64,000 bases of DNA, taken from the NCBI RefSeq assembly GCF_018336975.1, contig NZ_CP025572.1, positions 4,622,162-4,686,161 on the forward strand, given 5' to 3'. Positions 34,343 to 43,366 of this stretch are shown here, in pieces. Position 1 is the first letter of the stretch. Each line of letters begins with the position of its first letter. The translations under genes were made by a program, and so were the position numbers. The stretch comes from Marinomonas sp. CT5. GTDB lineage: Bacteria > Pseudomonadota > Gammaproteobacteria > Pseudomonadales > Marinomonadaceae. Under the pieces are notes generated by a model that worked only from the letters and a program-made list of their open reading frames with translations, did no database searches and was not told the origin of the DNA.

Positions 34343-34522
34343 TATTTTCCCTCAGGGAGCCAGTTACTTTTTTAACAACTTAGATATTGAATCTAGGTGA
34401 AATGTGTCTGAGACATGAGAAAGTGATGAGGAAACACCACCATCCATGGAGATTGGATCAATAAAGACATTAGCAAGGTGCCGTCCTTTATCGCCTTTTT
34501 ATTATAAGATCAGACAGAAAAT

Positions 34523-34555
34523 TGCCCTTTTACCGCATGAAACAGTAAAAGGGCA
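34523..34555 (-). terminator. Probable terminator of the MocA-type oxidoreductase
   Basis: TGCCCTTTTAC (34523-34533) pairs with GTAAAAGGGCA (34545-34555). On the minus strand ATTTTCTG follows. It lies 63 bases past the gene's stop. Confidence 0.6.
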
Positions 34556-34617
34556 GAAGATGATAAGAATTGTCGGAATCTTGCTCAACCCTTTTTTGCA
34601 ATTTATTGAGACTTATT

Positions 34618-35685
34618 TTACTGAGTCGTAAGGTTTGGCGAGTAATTCCACGACATCCGTTGACCACTTTCTGCCGATTGTTCTGCCAAACCAATCAAGT
34701 AAATCAAATGACAGGCCTGTTCCATAGAAACTGGTGCGTCACCTTTACCTAAAATGGCGTCGCGTAATTGCGCATAAAATTCATCATAATGACCTTGTGT
34801 CGCTTCCTCTTGAATGCTTTCAATATTATCTTCGGCATGGGCGACAAAACGGGTGATTTTTTGCTGGGTGGCTTGTGAAGGAAAGTCATCTTGCCATGGC
34901 ATTTGCCCGGCTCGTAAAGCTTCTTCTTGTGGGTCTAACCCCACACATTGCCAGCTTCCCTTAGTAAAGCGAGCATTAAAGCGACGCATTTCACCCGCTT
35001 CAAACGGCGTAGAGGCTAAACGAATACGTTTGTTATCGTAACCTAACTCCACCTCAAACCAGTCATGAGTTTGACTCCCCTCACGCACCTTATCAATGCT
35101 GGCATGCAGCCACTTAGGTGTACCAAATAGACTTAATGCCTGATCCAGTAAATGCGGTCCAAGATCCCAAAAAATGCCAGTACCAACACCCGGCTCTTCT
35201 CGCCAACGAGCTTGTACTGTGGGACGAAAACGATCGAAACGAGAATCCAAATGCTTCAGCTTCCCTAATTCACCACTTTCAATTAACGCTTTAAGGCGTA
35301 AAAAATCCCCATCAAAACGACGGTTCTGATACACGCAAAACACCAAGCCATTTTGTTTCGCGAGGGTACACAAGGCTTCAATCTGAGATAAGCGAGTAAC
35401 AGAAGGCTTTTCCAACAACACATGTTTACCGTTTTCTAACGCTTGTTTTGCTTGATCAAAATGCAACACATTTGGCGTAGTAATCACCACCAAATCCACA
35501 TCCGGCGCCGCAAACACAGACTCCGCAGACGATACCACCGAGACATCAGGCAGGATCGCCCTCACCTCATCTGCTTTCGAACTGCAAACATACGCCATCT
35601 CCATGTCAGGATCATTCATCACAAAAGGCGTATGAAACACCCGCCCCGACAAACCAAAACCAATCAAACCAACACGAATCGCCAT
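34618..35685 (-). CDS. Gfo/Idh/MocA-family NAD(P)-dependent oxidoreductase
   Basis: 355 residues. The N-terminal Rossmann domain has VGLIGFGLSGRVFHTPF, then VVITTPNVLHFDQAKQALENGKHVLLEKPS with the family EKP lysine. The C-terminal domain has GTGIFWDLGPHLLDQAL with the catalytic His. This is the YdgJ/YvaA-like branch that acts on cyclitols or sugars. The substrate is not predictable. Surroundings give no pathway: a terminator separates it from receptor copy 3 and a toxin-antitoxin pair diverges from it. Confidence 0.88.
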   Translation of the reverse strand: MAIRVGLIGFGLSGRVFHTPFVMNDPDMEMAYVCSSKADEVRAILPDVSVVSSAESVFAAPDVDLVVITTPNVLHFDQAKQALENGKHVLLEKPSVTRLSQIEALCTLAKQNGLVFCVYQNRRFDGDFLRLKALIESGELGKLKHLDSRFDRFRPTVQARWREEPGVGTGIFWDLGPHLLDQALSLFGTPKWLHASIDKVREGSQTHDWFEVELGYDNKRIRLASTPFEAGEMRRFNARFTKGSWQCVGLDPQEEALRAGQMPWQDDFPSQATQQKITRFVAHAEDNIESIQEEATQGHYDEFYAQLRDAILGKGDAPVSMEQACHLIYLIGLAEQSAESGQRMSWNYSPNLTTQ

Positions 35686-35762
35686 GCCACACTCCTTTTC
35701 AACTAAATCATTACAACTCTAAACAGTTTACCTCTAATTGAAAAAATTTGCTGCAATTAAAA

Positions 35763-35820
35763 AAATACAAACTAAACTATGCTGTATTACATTGTATTTT
35801 TTGTATTGTAGATTATAAAC
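35763..35820 (+). promoter_or_regulatory. Promoter/operator of the toxin-antitoxin pair
   Basis: TGTATT occurs three times in a row at 35783, 35793 and 35802, spaced about one helical turn apart, with an inverted copy (AATACA) at 35764-35769. A -10-like TATAAA at about 35814 follows. Such arrays are typical of sites for ribbon-helix-helix antitoxins. Confidence 0.5.
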
Positions 35821-35835
35821 GAGAGTGTGAATGAT

Positions 35836-36105
35836 ATGAGCGTCACGACAGTAAGACTACAAGATGATACTGAGCAGCGTTTAGAGAGAATTGCCAACAA
35901 ACTACAGCGCAGTAAAGGTTGGGTAATTAATCAAGCCCTCGTTGAATATCTTGAAAAACAGCAACTAGAACAAGAGCGTTGGCAACAAACTCTAGAAGCA
36001 ATGGAATCCGCAGCACAAGGAAAAGTGGTCGCAGGAGAAGAAGTTCATGAATGGTTAAACAGCTGGGGATGCAAAGACGAGCTGGACGCTCCTAAGGTAA
36101 AATAA
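35836..36105 (+). CDS. Type II antitoxin, ribbon-helix-helix (ParD/CopG-like)
   Basis: 89 residues. The N-terminus is a ribbon-helix-helix: beta strand VTTVRLQDD, then helices ERIANKLQRSKGWVINQALVEYLE. The acidic C-terminal part would wrap the toxin. It neutralises the downstream ParE/RelE-like toxin and represses its own promoter. An alternative GTG at 35827 is too close to the GAGAG ribosome site, so the ATG at 35836 is preferred. The stop overlaps the toxin ATG by one base (TAATG). Confidence 0.88.
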   Translation: MSVTTVRLQDDTEQRLERIANKLQRSKGWVINQALVEYLEKQQLEQERWQQTLEAMESAAQGKVVAGEEVHEWLNSWGCKDELDAPKVK

Positions 36106-36389
36106 TGAAACTGATCTACACGGAAGATGCCATCACGGATTTAAAACGGCTACGAGAGTTTATCGCCAAACACAACCCAAATGCAGCGTTACGAGTAGCA
36201 CAAGAGCTCATTAGTAAAATAAACCTACTCGTGGATTTCCCTAATCTTGGGACTACCGTTAAATTAGCGCCGTCACCAGAAACAGTTAGGGACATGATTT
36301 TTGGCAATTACATTGTGCGTTATTCCATTCACAAAGAAACAATCATAGTACTTCGTATCTGGCATGGACTTGAGGGTGAACGTAAGTGA
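36105..36389 (+). CDS. Type II toxin, ParE/RelE superfamily
   Basis: 94 residues with the RelE/ParE plan: IYTEDAITDLKRLREFI, LLVDFPNLGTTV, a MIFGNYIVRYSIHKETIIVLRIWHG core and a basic C-terminus. The strongly ParE-like strand (YIVRYSI) suggests DNA gyrase as target rather than mRNA, but that call is tentative. It is coupled to the antitoxin. Its stop codon is immediately followed by the stop of a converging unknown gene, with no base between them. Confidence 0.87.
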   Translation: MKLIYTEDAITDLKRLREFIAKHNPNAALRVAQELISKINLLVDFPNLGTTVKLAPSPETVRDMIFGNYIVRYSIHKETIIVLRIWHGLEGERK

Positions 36390-37121
36390 TCACAATTCCA
36401 AACCTATAAGTTGGGCATTAAGAAAATCCACTTCTTTAATTATTTTGGGAAGTAATTCAGATTGACGGTCATATTCTCGTTCAATGAACTTCATAACTTC
36501 CATCCTTGGATAAGAGTTTCCAGAATAGACAAAAGGCTCAAAGTCCCAGCTGTAAATACCACTATCAACTTCTTTCAAGTTGTACGTTAGCTGACATGTA
36601 ATATTTGACCAATGTTTCGTGTGATTTCCCCAAGCAAAAAAATATTTATAATCTTCGCCATCGGTATACTTCTTTAGCAAGTTTTTTAGAGAACTATACT
36701 TCTTACTTTCGTCGAGCTTTTTTACTAAAGTTGATAAGGAAATACTACGTTGATTAAGTTTGAGTTCATTATCATGATCAAAATCGAGGCAAAAATACAC
36801 CACATGGGCTAACAAATCAGTGCCACTATGCAGGTTTCTCAAAAAGGCATTGATGTGGGCTTCACAAGCGACTTTAAAAAACTGCTCTTTCTCATCAGGG
36901 ATTAGCACTCTATTGACTAATCCTCTTGCCCCAAGCCCTTCATTTTTGAATGCTTCTAAATGTTCTTGGTTAAGGCGCTTGTACTCTTTGTAGTGATAAC
37001 GGCAATACATTTGATTCTGTTGAATCGAATTTAAAGGGGATATCGCTTTTCTATAGTCAGCAGTTTCGCATCGTGCTTTGATTCTTTTATCTAACGCCGA
37101 CCAGTCCCAATAAGCAGCCAT
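36390..37121 (-). CDS. Protein of unknown function, possibly HEPN-like
   Basis: 243 residues, soluble, largely helical, rich in aromatic and charged residues. I do not recognise it with confidence. The stretch CEAHINAFLRNLHSGTDLLAHVVYF recalls the Cthe_2314-type HEPN family, but no clear R-x4-6-H active motif is seen, only NHTKHWSN. It converges on the toxin gene with zero spacing and lies upstream of a long palindrome near uvrD. The A/T-rich composition and the neighbouring toxin-antitoxin pair suggest a small acquired segment. Confidence 0.6.
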   Translation of the reverse strand: MAAYWDWSALDKRIKARCETADYRKAISPLNSIQQNQMYCRYHYKEYKRLNQEHLEAFKNEGLGARGLVNRVLIPDEKEQFFKVACEAHINAFLRNLHSGTDLLAHVVYFCLDFDHDNELKLNQRSISLSTLVKKLDESKKYSSLKNLLKKYTDGEDYKYFFAWGNHTKHWSNITCQLTYNLKEVDSGIYSWDFEPFVYSGNSYPRMEVMKFIEREYDRQSELLPKIIKEVDFLNAQLIGLEL

Positions 37122-37226
37122 GATATCCCTTCAAAACGTTAAAATTTATCAAACAATGACATATACAAATTTCGTACTTGAAAACTCTAGCATCAAGTAA
37201 ATACACAATTAACGGAACAAAGGTAA

Positions 37227-37290
37227 GCTGAGTCTTATTCCTGCTGACGCGCGGAGCTTGCGAAGCAGGCGCAAAGGAATAAGACTCAGC
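37227..37290. repeat. Long nested palindrome downstream of uvrD
   Basis: GCTGAGTCTTATTCC (37227-37241) and GGAATAAGACTCAGC (37276-37290) are a perfect 15-base inverted repeat. The 34-base interior contains a further CCTGC/GCAGG stem. It lies 18 bases beyond the uvrD stop and could end transcription, but there is no T run, so a REP-like or insertion relic is also possible. Confidence 0.65.
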
Positions 37291-37308
37291 GTCCTTTTAC
37301 CCAAAAGA

Positions 37309-39522
37309 TTAAAGCACTTCCAGCTTAGCAAACGACAACACCAGCCATTTGGTGCCTTCATCATCGAAGTTAACCTGTACACGTGCTTGTGGGCCTTGGC
37401 CTTCGTAATTGATAACGAGACCTTCACCAAACACAGGATGATTCACTCGGTCTCCCATATTCACACTGACTTCAGGCGCTTTGTATTTATTTAACACGTT
37501 GCTGTTTTGCAATTTGCTCTTTTCATAACCGTAATCAGGTCGCTGTAAGGAAACAGGGCGGCTCACCTGAGAACGAAGGCGGACTTCTTCCAAACATTCT
37601 TGTGGTAGCTCTTTGATGAAGCGTGATGGGCTATTAAAGGATTCACTACCAAATAAGCGACGGGATTCCGCGTACGTGATATAGAGCTTTTCCATGGCTC
37701 GCGTAATGCCGACATAGCAAAGACGACGCTCTTCTTCGAGTCGTCCTGGCTCTTCGAAAGACATTTTGCTTGGGAAAACGTTTTCTTCCACACCCGTTAA
37801 AAACACCAACGGGAACTCTAGACCTTTTGCAGAGTGAAGCGTCATTAGCTGTACCGCATCTTGGTATTCATCCGCTTGCGCATCGCCCGCATCCAATACG
37901 GCTTTATCCAGGAACGCCATCAGCGGAGAACTAAACTCTTCGTCCTCATCACTCCAGCTGAAACCACCAGCCGCTCCCACCAACTCTTTTAAGTTTTCGA
38001 TACGAGCTTCGCCCTTCTCGCCTTTCTCTTTTTCATGGAAAGGAATCAAACCCGCTTCTTCGATAATTTGTTCAAAAATATCGTTCAGGTTCAAATCTGG
38101 CTGCTGTACCGTGGTGCTTAAGCCTTCGATGAGATGCAAAAATGCCTTGATCGCATTGGTCGCACGACCCGGCATCAAGGACTGACGTACGACCTCTTGC
38201 GCGGCTTGCCACATAGAACAGCCATTATCGCGAGCAATTTCGCGCAAGGTACCAATACTTCGCTCACCAATACCACGAGGAGGTACATTGATCACCCGCT
38301 CCATAGCGCCGTCATCATTCGGGTCCAGCGCTAAACGCGCATAAGCCAAGGCATTTTTGATCTCAAGACGGTCATAGAATCTGTGCCCACCATAAATTCG
38401 ATAAGCAATCTGTTCCCTAACTAAACATTCCTCGATAACCCGCGACTGAGCATTAGAGCGATACAAAATCGCCATGTCGGTCAAAGCCGTTCCCTTGTCG
38501 CGCCACTGTTTGATGATGCCAAGGATAAAACGCGCTTCATCTTGTTCATTAAAACCAGCATACAAGGAGATTGGCTCGCCATCGCCACTGTCCGTCCACA
38601 GCTCTTTACCTAGTCGATCATCATTGTTTTTGATTAAGCCGTTAGCGGCTTTCAGGATATGGCCGGTTGAGCGGTAGTTTTGCTCCAAGCGAATAGTATC
38701 TACGTCTTTAAAATCTTTGGTGAAATTATGGATATTTTCGATCTTGGCACCACGCCAGCCATAGATCGACTGATCATCATCCCCTACCGCGGTAATCGTG
38801 CCTTCGCTCCCCACCATGATTCGTAACCAAGCGTATTGTATGGTGTTGGTATCTTGAAACTCGTCTACCAATACATGACGAAAGCGCTCTTGATAGTGAC
38901 GTAATAAGGCGGGGGTACTCAGCATCAATTCATGCGCCCGCAATAGCAGCTCACCAAAATCCAGTAAACCACCGCGCTCACAGGCTTCTTCGTAGTGGTA
39001 ATACAGCTCGCGCATACCTTTGGAGAATGGGTCATGGCTGTCTGGCACATGAGCCGCTCGTCGTCCTTCGTCTTTTTGCGCATTAATAAACCAAGAAACT
39101 TGCTTAGGCGGCCAGCGAGTATCATCGATGTTTAGCTCTCGCATAATACGTTTGATGAGACGAAGTTGATCGTCACTGTCCATTATCTGGAAATTTTCTT
39201 TTAGCCCAGCATCACGCCAATGAGCACGCAACAGTCTGTGTGCTAAACCGTGGAATGTACCGACCCACATGCCTTGCGGCGGTACGCCCACCAGCTGCTC
39301 GATACGACCTTGCATTTCCCGAGCGGCTTTATTGGTAAAAGTTACCGCCATCAGGCTATAAGGCGACAATTCATAAGCGTGCATCAACCAAGCAATACGA
39401 TGCACTAGGACTCGGGTTTTTCCTGACCCAGCGCCAGCCAAAACAAGGCTATTCTGCAAAGGAGCCGCAACGGCTTCACGCTGCTTGTCATTCAGTGAGT
39501 CGAGGATAAAAGAAACGTCCAT
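37309..39522 (-). CDS. uvrD: DNA helicase II UvrD
   Basis: 737 residues, close to the usual 720. A 3'-5' superfamily 1 helicase for nucleotide excision and mismatch repair. Motifs in order: Walker A LAGAGSGKTRVLVHR, VTFTNKAAREMQ, GTFHGLAHRLLR, DEFQDTN, GDDDQSIYGWRGA, EQNYRS, TLHSAKGLEFP and the C-terminal VYITRAME-like LCYVGITRAMEKLY. The last 60 residues contain the UvrD/PcrA Tudor-like end (VNHPVFGEGLVINYEGQG). It is a single gene with no partner in the immediate area. Confidence 0.96.
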   Translation of the reverse strand: MDVSFILDSLNDKQREAVAAPLQNSLVLAGAGSGKTRVLVHRIAWLMHAYELSPYSLMAVTFTNKAAREMQGRIEQLVGVPPQGMWVGTFHGLAHRLLRAHWRDAGLKENFQIMDSDDQLRLIKRIMRELNIDDTRWPPKQVSWFINAQKDEGRRAAHVPDSHDPFSKGMRELYYHYEEACERGGLLDFGELLLRAHELMLSTPALLRHYQERFRHVLVDEFQDTNTIQYAWLRIMVGSEGTITAVGDDDQSIYGWRGAKIENIHNFTKDFKDVDTIRLEQNYRSTGHILKAANGLIKNNDDRLGKELWTDSGDGEPISLYAGFNEQDEARFILGIIKQWRDKGTALTDMAILYRSNAQSRVIEECLVREQIAYRIYGGHRFYDRLEIKNALAYARLALDPNDDGAMERVINVPPRGIGERSIGTLREIARDNGCSMWQAAQEVVRQSLMPGRATNAIKAFLHLIEGLSTTVQQPDLNLNDIFEQIIEEAGLIPFHEKEKGEKGEARIENLKELVGAAGGFSWSDEDEEFSSPLMAFLDKAVLDAGDAQADEYQDAVQLMTLHSAKGLEFPLVFLTGVEENVFPSKMSFEEPGRLEEERRLCYVGITRAMEKLYITYAESRRLFGSESFNSPSRFIKELPQECLEEVRLRSQVSRPVSLQRPDYGYEKSKLQNSNVLNKYKAPEVSVNMGDRVNHPVFGEGLVINYEGQGPQARVQVNFDDEGTKWLVLSFAKLEVL

Positions 39523-39705
39523 TACATTCCGCCATAATAATTAATAAATTTGTCACAAAAAACGCGTAAAAATAGATTGATTTTTAACCTATTTGGGTTT
39601 TTTATTATCTTGAAATAAGTTGTGTGTCTATTTTGACTTTTTTTAACTGTCGATGACAGTGATCTATGCACTTCAATGTCGTCGAACGTCCAAAAGGGTA
39701 TAACG

Positions 39706-39900
39706 ATGAGCGATTTTGCGGAAACATTAACTGAAGTAAAAACCGACATAATACATGCTTCCATTAGTTTGGATAACGAGACCAAAGAACGAAATCAAAA
39801 GGAAGACGCGGCGCGTATGTTAAAAGCCCGACGTGCTATTGAACAGCATTTGGAACAAAAACGTTTGAGTCATGATATCTCAAACGGTTGGGATGATTAG
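39706..39900 (+). CDS. Small PA3496-like protein
   Basis: 64 residues, charged and helical. The ending MLKARRAIEQHLEQKRLSHDISNGWDD recalls the PA3496 family of small gammaproteobacterial proteins, sometimes called putative envelope integrity proteins. There is no signal peptide or membrane segment. A longer frame from 39676 exists, but AAAGGG lies about ten bases before the ATG at 39706, so that start is used. The function is not established, and the assignment rests on the C-terminal pattern only. Confidence 0.6.
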   Translation: MSDFAETLTEVKTDIIHASISLDNETKERNQKEDAARMLKARRAIEQHLEQKRLSHDISNGWDD

Positions 39901-40199
39901 TTCAAACTAACGTTAAAAGCACACAGAAAATACAATATGACCTAACACCATTGTTAGGTCTACACTCTTCCTTTATCTCTAAAATATCTTAGCCAATGAT
40001 ATAAATGCGACCAACTTCTCCTATTGGCATGTAAAAATCCTGTTTTCTAAAACCTATAGCTACATTTCTACACAGTAAATTATTGCCCTTTTTCGCCAAC
40101 TTATAGCGGTTACTCACGTGTTGGAGTACCATATGGTCTGATTTTTTATATCTTCTAATCCATAATAAAAAAAGAAAATAACCCTCTTGGGGAGTTAAC
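39901..40199. other. Intergenic region before the aminotransferase gene
   Basis: 299 bases, A/T-rich. It holds a hairpin GACCTAAC/TTAGGTC at 39939-39960 without a T run, possibly the end of the PA3496-like transcript, and a GGGGAG ribosome site just before the next ATG. I see no gene in it. Confidence 0.5.
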
Positions 40200-41396
40200 A
40201 TGTTTGAACATATCCAAGCTGCTCCTGCAGACCCGATTCTTGGCCTGAATGACGCTTATAGAAATGAAACGAATCCCAATAAAATTAATTTGGGTGTTGG
40301 TGTATACAAAGACGAGCAGGGTGATACTCCGATCCTACAGTCTGTAAAGCAAGCAGAACAACGCTTGTTAACCCAAGAAAAAACCAAAAGCTACCTAAGT
40401 ATTGAGGGGGCCCCCGCTTACCGGACTGCTGTACAGTCATTACTGTTTGGAAAGAATCATCCTATCATTGCCAAGCAGCTTGCTCAGACCGCCCAAACTC
40501 CTGGCGGAACAGGTGCATTACGCGTCGCCGCAGAATTCATTAAAAAGCATTTACCTGAAGCCACCATTTGGGTCAGTAACCCAACATGGGCCAACCATCA
40601 GTCTGTTTTTCAATCCGTTGGTTTAGAAGTCGGCAGCTATGCTTATTACAATGCTGATAACAAATCGTTAGATTTTGAAGCCATGCTGGCCAGTTTGTCT
40701 CAAGTCCCTGAAGGTGATGTTGTGTTATTCCATGGTTGCTGCCACAACCCGACAGGTATCGATCCGACGCCTGAGCAGTGGTATCAACTTGCCAAACTTT
40801 GCAGCAAGCAAGGTTTCTTAGCCTTATTCGACTTTGCTTACCAAGGTTTTGGGCAAGGCTTGAACGAAGATGCTCAAGGTTTACGTACCTTCATTGAACA
40901 TGTACCTGAAATGCTCATTGCGAGCTCTTTCTCAAAGAACTTTGGCCTATACAATGAGCGAGTTGGTGCTTTAACCATTTTGTGTGAAACAGCGGAACAA
41001 GCCGAAGCATCTTTCACTCAAATTAAACGCTGTATTCGTACTAACTACTCGAACCCACCTTCACACGGTTCGGCGGTTGTCGCGGAAGTGCTTAATGACC
41101 CAGAACTTTTCGCATTATGGGAAAGTGAATTGACAGCCATGCGCACGCGTATCCACGAAATGCGTAGTCTGTTTGTTAATACTCTTAGAATCAAAGGGGT
41201 TACCCAAGATTTCTCGTTTATTTCACAACAACAAGGCATGTTCTCTTTTTCTGGCCTTACTCCAGACCAAGTGGCTCAGCTGCGTAAAGATTTCGGCATT
41301 TACATTGTTGGCTCAGGACGCATTAATGTTGCCGGAATGACTCACAACAATATGGATCCTCTTTGTGAAGCGATTGCTGAAGTCTTAAAAAGCTAA
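40200..41396 (+). CDS. Aromatic/aspartate aminotransferase (class I)
   Basis: 398 residues of the AspC/TyrB group. PLP enzyme motifs are present: [55 protein letters not shown] and the Lys in [17 protein letters not shown], plus the C-terminal [12 protein letters not shown]. It transfers amino groups between aspartate or aromatic amino acids and 2-oxoglutarate. Telling AspC from TyrB by sequence alone is not safe here, so no symbol is given. GGGGAG precedes the start, and a strong terminator follows. Confidence 0.92.
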   Translation: MFEHIQAAPADPILGLNDAYRNETNPNKINLGVGVYKDEQGDTPILQSVKQAEQRLLTQEKTKSYLSIEGAPAYRTAVQSLLFGKNHPIIAKQLAQTAQTPGGTGALRVAAEFIKKHLPEATIWVSNPTWANHQSVFQSVGLEVGSYAYYNADNKSLDFEAMLASLSQVPEGDVVLFHGCCHNPTGIDPTPEQWYQLAKLCSKQGFLALFDFAYQGFGQGLNEDAQGLRTFIEHVPEMLIASSFSKNFGLYNERVGALTILCETAEQAEASFTQIKRCIRTNYSNPPSHGSAVVAEVLNDPELFALWESELTAMRTRIHEMRSLFVNTLRIKGVTQDFSFISQQQGMFSFSGLTPDQVAQLRKDFGIYIVGSGRINVAGMTHNNMDPLCEAIAEVLKS

Positions 41397-41423
41397 TCTA
41401 CAGCTTCAAATTGGATACGAAAT

Positions 41424-41462
41424 AAAAAATGGCTTTAACTTTATGGTTAAAGCCATTTTTTA
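41424..41462 (+). terminator. Terminator of the aminotransferase gene
   Basis: AAAAAATGGCTTTAAC pairs with GTTAAAGCCATTTTTT (stem 41424-41461). Confidence 0.9.
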
Positions 41463-41544
41463 TATTAGTCACACTTGTTTATTGTTTTCTCTCCTAAGAG
41501 ACTGCTACCTTATAAGCTCTTTATAATCGCCACGGAAACTATCC

Positions 41545-42171
41545 ATGACTGCCACACTCATTTATTGTTATGACCCCATGTGCAGCTGGTGTTGGGGATT
41601 CAGACCGACTTGGAGCAAACTACAAAAAGCGCTACAAGACTTAGTCGATAAAAACCAATTAACCATTCAGCCCATGCTAGGCGGCCTTGCTATCGATTCA
41701 GATAAAGCAATGCCTGATGAAATGAAAAGCAAACTCGAAGCAACATGGCACAAGATTCAAAACACGCTTGGCAGCGAATTTAACTTCGATTTCTGGAGAA
41801 ACGCCGCTCCACGCCGCTCGACCTATCCGGCTTGTAGAGCTTGCTACGTGGCCAGAGACACAGGTTTAGAAGAAGAGATGTATCACGTCATCCAAGAAGC
41901 CTATTACCTAAAAGCTAAGAACCCATCAAATCTAAATACGCTTATTGAATGTGCAGAAAGTATCGGTATGAATGCAGACGGTTTTGAGAAAGCTATGCAG
42001 CATGTTAAAAACCAAGGTTTATTGGAAGAAGAAGTCGAACAAGCTCGGCACCTTGGTTTGAACTCATTTCCCTCTTTAGCCTTACTTATAGGTGATAAAC
42101 TCACTCCCATTCCACTAGACTATAAAGATCATTCTAGTATGTTAAGGGCAATAAAAAAGGCGCTTCTGTAG
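41545..42171 (+). CDS. DsbA-family protein (FrnE-like thioredoxin fold)
   Basis: 208 residues. A thioredoxin fold with a CxxC motif at C13/C16 (CYDPMCSWCWGFRP) and a large helical insert, as in FrnE and 2-hydroxychromene-2-carboxylate isomerase relatives. The cis-Pro region is LGLNSFPSLALLIG. There is no signal peptide, so it acts in the cytoplasm, probably in thiol-disulfide exchange. The last codons, including the TAG stop, lie inside the terminator hairpin. Confidence 0.85.
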   Translation: MTATLIYCYDPMCSWCWGFRPTWSKLQKALQDLVDKNQLTIQPMLGGLAIDSDKAMPDEMKSKLEATWHKIQNTLGSEFNFDFWRNAAPRRSTYPACRACYVARDTGLEEEMYHVIQEAYYLKAKNPSNLNTLIECAESIGMNADGFEKAMQHVKNQGLLEEEVEQARHLGLNSFPSLALLIGDKLTPIPLDYKDHSSMLRAIKKALL

Positions 42172-42181
42172 CGCCTTTTTT
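42153..42181 (+). terminator. Terminator overlapping the DsbA-like stop codon
   Basis: AAAAAAGGCGCT (42153-42164) pairs with AGCGCCTTTTTT (42170-42181). The TAG at 42169-42171 is in the loop/stem, so the gene ends within its own terminator. It may also serve the converging PAP2 gene. Confidence 0.88.
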
Positions 42182-42201
42182 ACGTAATTTAACCCAGCAA
42201 A

Positions 42202-43026
42202 TTATTTAACCCAAATATAACTTCTTACCATTTGAATCAAAGCGGCAGCTGAAACCACATAGAGCATTGGCATTGCCAGCTTATAGTCATTACCATCAAC
42301 AAAAATCGCAACACAAGCAATGACCATTAAAGTCATTGTAAATAGGTGAACGAATGCGCACAAACCAAACTTCCATTTTGCCGTAATAATCACACCACCC
42401 ACACCAAGAATAATACCTAAAGATCCACCAACTAGGACATCCATTGGCCAATGCACTCCAAGTAGTACTCGGCTCAAGCCTACTAAAGCAGCCAATATAA
42501 GGATAGATATTTTAAAATACATATTTTTTATATAGCAAAAACACATACTTGCAATCAAAAATGCCGTTACCGTATGACCAGACGGAAAGCTACGTGCTTT
42601 ATAGGCTCTTCCTAAAAGATTGAAGGTCTCAGGATCAAGCACAGCTGGTGGTCGCGGCATAGCGAAGTAATCTTTCAGCAAATTAACTACAACAGCAGCA
42701 ACAATGCTGGTAAACAAAACCGTCCAATGAAGACGAATATTACGACAAGAAAACAACAGTACTAAGGCAAGCAGAAACACTCCATCGCCAAAAACGGTCA
42801 GGTTTTCCAATAATAACGGTGAAATGCCTGAACTCAGTTGGTTGATTTCCATGAAAGCAAAATGATACCCCCCTATCCAATTTCCAACTAAAGCCATCAC
42901 AGCTAGAACAGCAGCAAACAACAGCAAAATATGGATACTAGATTGAGAATAAGACGACGGTGTCATTCTTGCTTGATCTAACAGCGACTTATAATTTGAG
43001 GTTATCTTGGTGAGATAAAAACGCAT
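42202..43026 (-). CDS. PAP2-family membrane phosphatase
   Basis: 274 residues with about six membrane helices. The three PAP2 motifs are present: KDYFAMPRP, FPSGHTVTAF and SRVLLGVHWPMD. Such enzymes remove phosphate from lipid or undecaprenyl pyrophosphates at the periplasmic face. The ATG at 43062 would add 12 polar residues; MRFYLTK at 43026 with AGAGAAAAG upstream fits better, but this is not certain. It is divergent from an EptA-type transferase, so the two may act together on lipid A or carrier lipids. Confidence 0.85.
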   Translation of the reverse strand: MRFYLTKITSNYKSLLDQARMTPSSYSQSSIHILLLFAAVLAVMALVGNWIGGYHFAFMEINQLSSGISPLLLENLTVFGDGVFLLALVLLFSCRNIRLHWTVLFTSIVAAVVVNLLKDYFAMPRPPAVLDPETFNLLGRAYKARSFPSGHTVTAFLIASMCFCYIKNMYFKISILILAALVGLSRVLLGVHWPMDVLVGGSLGIILGVGGVIITAKWKFGLCAFVHLFTMTLMVIACVAIFVDGNDYKLAMPMLYVVSAAALIQMVRSYIWVK

Positions 43027-43366
43027 AAAACTTTTCTCTACAGTGAAACAATAGATGTGCAAATTTTAAACTAAATAATTGCACATTATATACATAATAG
43101 ATGAAAAATAAGTGAAAATGCATTTTAGATATATAAAAAATGGAATTTACTGTGCTTTTTTATACCTTTATGTGGAATTAACAAATGAAACATTGGAAAA
43201 ATGAAACGCCAAAGGTTGAAGGTAGGCTTATCAGATAAGAGCAATGGCTTAAACTATATAGAAAAACTCCTTCTGTAGATTCACTAACATTTGTACAATA
43301 CCCGACTAAGCACCTGCTCTTTTCTCGATACTACGCAACAACAAGGTCATAGGAACGAACCCCCTA
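43027..43366. other. Intergenic region between PAP2 and EptA genes
   Basis: 340 bases, very A/T-rich, carrying both divergent promoters. I see no gene and no clear PmrA-type direct repeat (CTTAAT boxes). Confidence 0.45.

Noticed and set aside
39522..39785. An 87-codon minus-strand frame upstream of uvrD
   Set aside because: It overlaps the PA3496-like gene and the uvrD promoter region, with no ribosome site and low-complexity ending.
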